Part shown: piece after piece, positions 55,481 to 61,633 of the stretch | Layout: the number at the start of each line of letters is the position of its first letter | Numbering within the stretch: position 1 is the stretch's first letter | From: Nonomuraea ceibae | GTDB taxonomy: Bacteria > Actinomycetota > Actinomycetes > Streptosporangiales > Streptosporangiaceae | Reading direction: 5' to 3' | Assembly: GCF_019396325.1 (NCBI RefSeq) | Contig: NZ_JAHKRO010000004.1 | Span: forward strand, 62,001-126,000 | DNA: 64,000 nucleotides | Position numbers and translations under genes: made by a program | Notes under the pieces: model-generated | Database searches by the model: none | Told to the model about the DNA's origin: nothing | What the model saw: only the letters and a program-made list of their open reading frames with translations

Positions 55481-56504
55481 GCGGCGTGCCGAGCGGCGCG
55501 TCGCGGGTGAAGCGGCGGCCCATCACCTGCGGCGCGAGCTCCGGGGGCAGCCCGCCGGCGGGCCGGATCGAGCGCACGTTCTGCTCGGTCACCGGCTCGC
55601 CCGCCCGCACGTCCCGCACCACGTACAGCGACCTGCGGAAGCGCAGCCCCTCGCGCTCGGAGGGGCGCGGGCCGATGACGGCGGCGCCGAGCGACTGCCA
55701 GGCCCGCTCGCTCTCCACCACCAGGGCCGCCAGCTCGTGCGGCTCCAGCGAGAACGCGGCGTCGACGCCGCCGCCCACCCGGCTCAGCGTGACGTGCTTC
55801 TCGATCAGGCACGCGCCGAGCGCGACCCCGGCCAGCGCGGCGCCCAGCCCCGGCGTGTGGTCGGAGACGCCGACGACCGCCCCGGTGATCGCGGCCAGCA
55901 GCGGCAGCGCCCGCAGGTTGCTGTCGGCGGGCGAGGCCGGGTAGGAGGCCGTGCACGACAGCACCGCGAGCTGGTCGCACCCGGCGTCGCGGGCCGCCTC
56001 GACGGCGTCGTGGATCTCGCCGATCGACGCCATCCCGGTCGAGATGATCAGTGGCTTGCCCGTCGAGGCGGCCAGCCTGATCAGCGGCAGGTCCACGATC
56101 TCCGACGAGGCGATCTTGTACGCGGGCGCGTCGAGCTTCTCCAGCAGCTCGATCGCCGTACGGTCGAACGGCGAGGAGAACGGGATCAGCCCCCGCTCGC
56201 GCGCCCTGGTGAAGATCGGCTCGTGCCACTCCCACGGTGTGTGGGCGCGCTCGTAGAGCCGGTAGAGCCGCTCGCCGCCCCACAGCTCGTGTCCGGAGCC
56301 GATGCGGAAGGCCGGGCCGTCGGCGTCGACGGTGATCGTGTCGGGCCGGTAGGTCTGCAGCTTGAGCGCGTGGGCGCCGGCCCGCGCCACCGCGTCGACG
56401 ATCGACAGCGCGCGCTCCAGGCTGCCGTCGTGGTTGCCGGACATCTCGGCGATGACGAACGGCGGCCGGCCCGGCCCGACGGCCCGCTCGGCGATCTTGA
56501 TCAT
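55461..56504 (-). CDS. pseI: Pseudaminic acid synthase PseI
   Basis: 347-residue NeuB-family synthase condensing the free trideoxy hexose with PEP. N-terminal TIM barrel: FVIAEMSGNHDGSLERAL, HALKLQTYRPDTITVD, RAHTPWEWHEPIF (the pseudaminic-type signature), KIASSEIVDLPLI, LIEKHVTLSR. C-terminal SAF/antifreeze-like domain from about 285 (RRSLYVVRDVRAGEPVTEQ). The ATG overlaps the PseH-like stop (ATGA). Confidence 0.93.
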   Translation of the reverse strand: MIKIAERAVGPGRPPFVIAEMSGNHDGSLERALSIVDAVARAGAHALKLQTYRPDTITVDADGPAFRIGSGHELWGGERLYRLYERAHTPWEWHEPIFTRARERGLIPFSSPFDRTAIELLEKLDAPAYKIASSEIVDLPLIRLAASTGKPLIISTGMASIGEIHDAVEAARDAGCDQLAVLSCTASYPASPADSNLRALPLLAAITGAVVGVSDHTPGLGAALAGVALGACLIEKHVTLSRVGGGVDAAFSLEPHELAALVVESERAWQSLGAAVIGPRPSEREGLRFRRSLYVVRDVRAGEPVTEQNVRSIRPAGGLPPELAPQVMGRRFTRDAPLGTPLTWDLV

Positions 56505-57001
56505 GCGTGGTCCTCCCTGGTCAGCTCGATGGCGATGACGTCGCGGCGCAGCCCCTCGACCTCCAGCCCGAAGACGCCCACCTCGGCGAAGCCGAACCGC
56601 CGGTGCAGCCGCCTGACCGGCTCGTTTGAGGCCAGCACCTCGCCGCGCAGCCGGGTCAGGCCGAGCGGCCCGAAGGCGTGCGCGATGGCGGCCCGCTCCA
56701 GCCCGATCCAGGCGGCCAGCAGCGTGCCCGACCGCTCCAGCCCGTCGAGGTCGAGGTAGAAGGCCCAGCTCGCGGTGCGCGACCCGTCGCCGAGCCCCGA
56801 ATAGGTCACCACTCCGGCGGGCTCGCCGTCGTGGTCGTAGACGAGCACCCGCCGCGCCGGGTCGTCCTTGACCCGGGCCCACCAGCGGGCGTGCTCGGCC
56901 GGGCTGATCTCGTGGGTGGTGAAGCTGGACGCCCGGACCTTCGGATGGTTGCGCCAGCGGCGCAGCACGGGCAGCTCGTGCTCGTGGACGCTCCTCAGCA
57001 T
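56501..57001 (-). CDS. pseH: PseH-like N-acetyltransferase
   Basis: 166-residue GNAT acetylating the 4-amino sugar made by PseC. LPVLRRWRNHPKVRASSFTT matches the PseH/RimJ-like start, followed by the acetyl-CoA region SGTLLAAWIGLERAAIAHAF and LASNEPVRRLHRRFGFAEVG. ATG 57001 directly follows AGGGGGAAGG. Assignment as PseH rests on fold plus coupling to pseI; a longer acyl donor cannot be excluded given the ACP operon nearby. Confidence 0.82.
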   Translation of the reverse strand: MLRSVHEHELPVLRRWRNHPKVRASSFTTHEISPAEHARWWARVKDDPARRVLVYDHDGEPAGVVTYSGLGDGSRTASWAFYLDLDGLERSGTLLAAWIGLERAAIAHAFGPLGLTRLRGEVLASNEPVRRLHRRFGFAEVGVFGLEVEGLRRDVIAIELTREDHA

Positions 57002-57012
57002 CCTTCCCCCTA

Positions 57013-57041
57013 CACAACGTGCCGGATCACTTGCACAACGT
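57013..57041. promoter_or_regulatory. Direct repeat in the divergent pseH/GT2 promoter region
   Basis: CACAACGT at 57013-57020 and 57034-57041, spaced 21 bp (two helical turns), in the 112-bp gap between divergent genes. No clear -10/-35 pairs were assigned. Confidence 0.35.
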
Positions 57042-57113
57042 AGCGTAAAGACCCGATCAGGGCAGCGACAGCCCGGGCATGCTGCCCTCAGCCACCGAAA
57101 GGAGTGCTCGACA

Positions 57114-58562
57114 ATGATCCCCCTGCTCAGCGTCGTCGTCCCGATCCACAACGTGGAGCCGTACCTGGCGGAGTGCCTGGAGTCGCTGGCCGCCCAGACG
57201 CTGACGGACTTCGAGGTCCTCTGCGTCGACGACGGCTCGCTCGACGGCAGCCGCCGGGTGGCCGAGGAGTTCGCCGCCCGTGATCCCCGGTTCGTGCTGC
57301 TGCGCCAGCCCAACCAGGGGCCGGGACCGGCCCGCAACCTCGGCGTGCGGCACGCCCGCGGCCCCTACCTGGCCTTCGCCGACGGTGACGACGTCGTGCC
57401 GCCGCGCGCGTACGAGCTGCTGGTCTCCTCGCTGCGGGAGACCGGCTCCGACCTGGCGTGCGGGGCGGTGCTGCGGCTGGCCGACGGCGAGCTGGCGCCG
57501 TCGACGATGCACGAGAAGGTGTTCAGGCGGCGGGTGCTGTGCACGCACGTCATGGACCGCCGCTCGCTGGCCCGCGACCGCACGGTCTGGAACAAGGTCT
57601 ACCGGACGGCGTTCTGGCGCGAGCGCGGGCTGGAGTTCCCCGCCGGGATCTACGAGGACGTGCCCGTGGCCATCCGCGCGCACGTGCTGGCCACCAGCGT
57701 CGACGTGCTCGACGACGTCGTCTACCACTGGCGCAGGCGTGACGGCGGCGAGGACTCGATCACCCAGCGGCGCACCGAGCTGCCCAACCTGACCGAGCGG
57801 CTGGGCGCCATCCGCTCGGTACGGGCCTTCCTGGACGAGACGGCGCCGGAGCTGAAGGCCACCTTCGACGACCTGGTGCTGGAGAAGGACATCGTCTTCC
57901 TCTTCCAGGCGCTGGAGGACGCCGCCGACGGCGACAGCGGGCCGGCGCTGGAGGTGGCCAGGCAGTGGCTGGCCGAGCTGGGTCCCGACGTGATCGCGGC
58001 GGCGCCATCGCTGCGGCGGCTCGAACTCCACCTGGTCGAGCGCGGGCTGGTCAAGGAGTTGCGACAGGTGCGCGAGTTCAGGCGGGCCTCGGCCGAGGGC
58101 ACCCGGGTGGTGCCGCGCGGCTGGCGCAACACCGGCTGGTACGGCGACTACCCGTACTTCCGCGACCGCAGGCTGGCGATCCCCGACGAGGTGTACGACG
58201 CGCGGCAGGAGCTCAAGCTGATGGCGCGGGTCGACGAGTGCGGCTGGACCGGCCGGGAGTATCTGCTGCGCGGCCAGGTGGCCATCCACCGCGTCGAGCG
58301 CAAGCCGGGCCGCGTCAGCCTGGTGCTGAGCGACGGCCGCCGCAAGGTGCCGCTGACCGCCAAGCGCGTCGGCGGGCAGGGCCTGGTGGCCACGATCGAC
58401 CCGCGCGCGCTGGAGGGCGGCGGGCCCACCTGGCGGCTCCAGGCGCGCACCGAGACGCGCGGGCTGGTGCTGAAGGGGTGGTTCCGCGAGGGGGAGAGCG
58501 GCCCCACCTGGCGCCTTTCGGTGGCGGAAGGGTCAAGAAGAGGCATGGACATTCCCCAGTAG
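57114..58562 (+). CDS. TagF-type GT2 glycosyltransferase with one linker domain
   Basis: 482 residues. GT2 module 1-320 (PLLSVVVPIHNVEPYLAECL, VLCVDDGSLDGS, YLAFADGDDVVP; RTVWNKVYRTA; YEDVPVAIR) closely parallels the proteins at 49733 and 61630. Residues about 340-482 are one beta-rich linker-like domain (ELKLMARVDECGWTGREYLL). No glycerophosphotransferase part. ATG 57114 has GGAG nine bases upstream. It heads a plus-strand group with the CDP-alcohol transferase and the sulfotransferase. Confidence 0.85.
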   Translation: MIPLLSVVVPIHNVEPYLAECLESLAAQTLTDFEVLCVDDGSLDGSRRVAEEFAARDPRFVLLRQPNQGPGPARNLGVRHARGPYLAFADGDDVVPPRAYELLVSSLRETGSDLACGAVLRLADGELAPSTMHEKVFRRRVLCTHVMDRRSLARDRTVWNKVYRTAFWRERGLEFPAGIYEDVPVAIRAHVLATSVDVLDDVVYHWRRRDGGEDSITQRRTELPNLTERLGAIRSVRAFLDETAPELKATFDDLVLEKDIVFLFQALEDAADGDSGPALEVARQWLAELGPDVIAAAPSLRRLELHLVERGLVKELRQVREFRRASAEGTRVVPRGWRNTGWYGDYPYFRDRRLAIPDEVYDARQELKLMARVDECGWTGREYLLRGQVAIHRVERKPGRVSLVLSDGRRKVPLTAKRVGGQGLVATIDPRALEGGGPTWRLQARTETRGLVLKGWFREGESGPTWRLSVAEGSRRGMDIPQ

Positions 58563-58610
58563 TTCCAGAGAGTAATTGCTCAAACACGGCTCGTCGTCAT
58601 GCTGTAGTCC

Positions 58611-59432
58611 ATGAGGACCTATTCGCTCGATGACGTCCACGCGACACGCAAGCGGAGAGACTCCTGGTGGACCGTGTACTTCGTGGACCCGGTCGCCTGC
58701 CGGGTCGCGCTCGCGGTCGCCAACCGCACGCGGATCACGCCCAACGAACTCACCGTGACGTCGCTGGTCCTCGGCATGATCTCTGCCGCGTGCCTGGCGA
58801 CGGACCGGCTGGTCGCCGGGGCGGTTCTGTTCTATCTGAGTTTCATGATCGACTGCGTCGACGGGAAGATCGCCAGGCTCAAGGGCACGGGGACGCCCTT
58901 CGGGCTCTGGCTCGACTACGTCGGCGACCGCGTCAGGGTGGTCTGCTGCGCCGCCGGACTCGCCTACGGGCAGTTCGCGCTCACGGGGGATGTGAGCTGG
59001 GTGGTGCTGGGCGCGGTGGTGGCCGTGCTCGACCTCTTCCGGTACGTCAACGCGCCGCAGATGAAGCGGGTCCGCGAGGTCATCAGGGAGGGGCGGGCCG
59101 ATCTCCAGGCTGATCTCCAGGCTGAAGTGCAGCCTGGGCTGGTGCCGGCGCCCAGGGGAGGGCGGACCGGCGGCAGGATGCCGTACTCGCTGCGGCGGCT
59201 CAACAGGTTCCTGGCCCGGCGCCGGGTGCGGTCGCACCTCATCAGCGGCATCGAGTTTCATGCCGCGGTGTTCGTGATCGCGCCTCTCGCCGGGGCCGGG
59301 GCGCTGATCCCGGTGGCGGTGGTCGCCAGCGTCCTGCTTCTCGCCAACGAGATCTTCCTTGTCTACCGGATGTGGCTCTTCGCGCGCAGGCACCCCGTGC
59401 CCCAGGAGAGCCGAGAGCACGTTCTCGTCTAA
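58611..59432 (+). CDS. CDP-alcohol phosphotransferase family membrane protein
   Basis: 273 residues. The full catalytic signature is present: Asp81, Asp84-Gly85, Ala88-Arg89, Gly98, Asp102, Asp106 in MIDCVDGKIARLKGTG and FGLWLDYVGDR. About six membrane helices surround it. Such enzymes move a phospho-alcohol from a CDP-alcohol to lipid or polyol. In this locus it could supply a polyol-phosphate or modify the polymer anchor. Residues about 163-175 show a tandem ADLQ-ADLQ-AEVQ duplication. Confidence 0.85.
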   Translation: MRTYSLDDVHATRKRRDSWWTVYFVDPVACRVALAVANRTRITPNELTVTSLVLGMISAACLATDRLVAGAVLFYLSFMIDCVDGKIARLKGTGTPFGLWLDYVGDRVRVVCCAAGLAYGQFALTGDVSWVVLGAVVAVLDLFRYVNAPQMKRVREVIREGRADLQADLQAEVQPGLVPAPRGGRTGGRMPYSLRRLNRFLARRRVRSHLISGIEFHAAVFVIAPLAGAGALIPVAVVASVLLLANEIFLVYRMWLFARRHPVPQESREHVLV

Positions 59433-59452
59433 ATTTCGGGGGTTAGTACGAA

Positions 59453-60502
59453 ATGTCAGACCGGCCAGTATTCGTGATCGGCTGCCCGCGCTCCGGCACC
59501 ACGATGCTCCAGCTCATGCTCCACTCGCACCCGCGCCTCGCGGTGCCGCCGGAGACGCGCTTCGTCATGCCCGTCTACTACAAGCGGCGCGCGTTCGGCG
59601 ACCTCCGGGACGCCGAGCGGCGGCGCGCGCTGGCCGAGTGGATCGCGAGCGACCGCAGCACCAAGTTCCGCGAGCTCAAGATCGACCGCGACGCCTTCGT
59701 CCGCCAGGTCGTGGACGGCCCCGGCTCGCTCGGCTCCGTGCTCGGCACCGCCTTCCGCATGTACGCCGAGCGGTTCGGCAAGGCCCGCTGGGGCGACAAG
59801 CGGCCCAGCTACGTCAAGCACACCGACCTGCTGCTCAGGCTCTTCCCCGACGCCCAGTTCATCCACCTGATCAGGGACGGCCGCGACTGCGTGGCCTCGC
59901 TGAAGGAGATGCCCTGGTACACGCTGGACTCCTTCCACGCGGTCTCCACCTGGGCCGAGGCCATCGACCACGGTGACAAGCTGCGCCGGACGCTGCCCGA
60001 CGACAGCTACTTCGAGCTGCGTTACGAGGACCTCACCGACGACCCGGTGACCGAGCTGAAGAAGCTCTGCGCGTTCCTGGAGGAGGACTTCTCGCCCGCC
60101 ATGGTGTCGCCGCGCGAGGCGGCCAGCGTGGCGGTGCCGGTGCACAAGGTGTGGCACAGCAACACGCACGGCGAGGTCACCAGGAGCCGGGTCGGGAGCT
60201 GGGCCAAGCGCCTGGACGGCTGGGAGATCTCGCTCTGCGAGCAGGTGCTCGGCGAGCGGCTGGAGGCCCAGGGCTACGAGCTGACCGGCGCCGCCCCGGC
60301 CGCCAAGGAGCACGTGTCGGCCTGCAACAAGACGATGCAGCGCCGCCGCAACAGCCGGATGCGCAAGTCCATGCGCGACCGCTTCAACCGGCTGCGCGAG
60401 CCCAGCCCGGTGGCCGCCCTGCTGACCACCGGCCAGCGCGCCCTGGCCGGCGTCCCGCAGCAGCGCAGCGAGTCGCCGGAGCTGGCCGAGCGCACCGGCT
60501 GA
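59453..60502 (+). CDS. PAPS-dependent sulfotransferase
   Basis: 349 residues. 5'-phosphosulfate loop FVIGCPRSGTTMLQLML (8-24), 3'-phosphate site FIHLIRDGRDCVASLKEM, and ELRYEDLTDDPVTEL. The WGDKRPSYVKHTDLLLRLFP segment is typical of glycan and small-molecule sulfotransferases. C-terminal 60 residues are basic and unassigned. Placed 20 bases after the CDP-alcohol transferase, so probably in the same transcript; sulfation of the wall glycan is likely. Confidence 0.88.
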   Translation: MSDRPVFVIGCPRSGTTMLQLMLHSHPRLAVPPETRFVMPVYYKRRAFGDLRDAERRRALAEWIASDRSTKFRELKIDRDAFVRQVVDGPGSLGSVLGTAFRMYAERFGKARWGDKRPSYVKHTDLLLRLFPDAQFIHLIRDGRDCVASLKEMPWYTLDSFHAVSTWAEAIDHGDKLRRTLPDDSYFELRYEDLTDDPVTELKKLCAFLEEDFSPAMVSPREAASVAVPVHKVWHSNTHGEVTRSRVGSWAKRLDGWEISLCEQVLGERLEAQGYELTGAAPAAKEHVSACNKTMQRRRNSRMRKSMRDRFNRLREPSPVAALLTTGQRALAGVPQQRSESPELAERTG

Positions 60503-60521
60503 CCGCCCGTGCCGCTGCTCA

Positions 60522-60585
60522 CCGGCTGGATCTTCACCGGTCGATGGGGGTGAAGGCCGGCTGGATCTTCACCGGTCGATGTGGG
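60522..60585. repeat. 35-bp tandem duplication at the 3' end of the GT4 gene
   Basis: A 25-base block (60522-60546) recurs at 60557-60581 with a 35-base period and only one difference in the next four bases. The second copy contains the stop codon and last codons of the GT4 gene; the first lies in the gap to the convergent sulfotransferase gene. Looks like a recent slippage or duplication event. Confidence 0.85.
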
Positions 60586-61633
60586 CGAAGAGCGCTTCCC
60601 AGCGGTCGAGCACCGGGTCGAGGCGGAAGTCCTCGGCCCGCTGCCGGGCGGCGGCGCCCAGCCGCCGCCGCTCCGGCGCCGAGCCGATGAGCCGGCCCAG
60701 CTCGGCCGCGAAGGCGTCCACGTCCGCCGGCGGGACCAGCGCCGACGCGACCGAGCGCACCCCGCCCGACACGTCGAACGCCACCGCCGGCACCCCGTGC
60801 GCGGCCGACTCCAGCAGCACGATCGGCAGCCCCTCGTGCTCGCTCGTGAGGGCGACCAGCGAGGCGTCCCGGTACTCGGCCGGCATCCGCGCGGCGGGCA
60901 CCCGCCCGCGGAACACCACCCGGTCCGCCACCCCTTCCCGCGCCGCGTGCGCCCGCAGCCGCTCCAACTCGCCCCCGTCGCCGATCAGGTGCAGCTCCCA
61001 CGACGGCGGCGCCCCCGACCTGGCGAACGCGGTGATCAGCCGGTCGAACCGCTTGACCCCCTCCAGCCGCCCCACCCCCAGCACGCGGGGCGACGACAGC
61101 GGCGACACGGCGTCCGGCCAGGCGGCCAGCGGGTTCGGCAGCGTCCAGGTGTTGGGCAGCAGCGCGTTCTCCGCGAACAGCCACGCGTCGTCGTCGCTCA
61201 GGAACACCGCCTGGTCCAGCCGCGGGTAGTGCTTCCTGATCGAGCCCAGGTGCCAGCAACCGCGGGCGTGCTCGTACGAGCCGTGATACTGGCCGATCGG
61301 ACGCAGCGAGCCGGGCAGCAGCCGTGACAGCCGGGTCACCACGCCGGGCGAGGTGAGCACGGCGAAGCCGGGCCGCATCGGGCCGAGCAGCTCGCGCAGC
61401 CGGCGGTCGGCGCGCAGCCGGGCCAGGCGTCCCTGCGGCCCGACCGGGGTGCGGCTGATCAGGTGCTGCCGGTAGCGGGGGCGCTCGACGTAGCGGAACG
61501 GCGCGTCGGCCCGGTGCAGCCCGACGACGTGCACCTCGTGCCCGCGCCCGGCCAGGCCGTGGGCCAGCGTGTGCGTCACCTGCTGGATGCCGCCCAGCGT
61601 GTCGGCGTCCAGGCAGGCGAAGACGACGTTCAC
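60569..61633 (-). CDS. GT4 family glycosyltransferase
   Basis: 354-residue retaining GT-B transferase. N-domain starts MNVVFACLDADTLGGIQQVTHTLAHGLA (glycine loop); C-domain has VLGVGRLEGVKRFDRLITAF, LHLIGDGGELERL, VVFRGRV and the EHEGLPIVLLESAAHGVPAVAFD donor motif. GTG 61633 overlaps the stop of the TagF-like gene (GTGA), so both are coupled. Likely adds a sugar to the wall polymer. Confidence 0.9.
   Translation of the reverse strand: MNVVFACLDADTLGGIQQVTHTLAHGLAGRGHEVHVVGLHRADAPFRYVERPRYRQHLISRTPVGPQGRLARLRADRRLRELLGPMRPGFAVLTSPGVVTRLSRLLPGSLRPIGQYHGSYEHARGCWHLGSIRKHYPRLDQAVFLSDDDAWLFAENALLPNTWTLPNPLAAWPDAVSPLSSPRVLGVGRLEGVKRFDRLITAFARSGAPPSWELHLIGDGGELERLRAHAAREGVADRVVFRGRVPAARMPAEYRDASLVALTSEHEGLPIVLLESAAHGVPAVAFDVSGGVRSVASALVPPADVDAFAAELGRLIGSAPERRRLGAAARQRAEDFRLDPVLDRWEALFAHIDR

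Noticed and set aside
58611..58650. Start of a prophage or mobile island within the glycan locus
   Set aside because: No integrase, transposase, tRNA or flanking direct repeats were seen anywhere in the window; transfer signs are limited to base composition near 47.2-47.7 kb.
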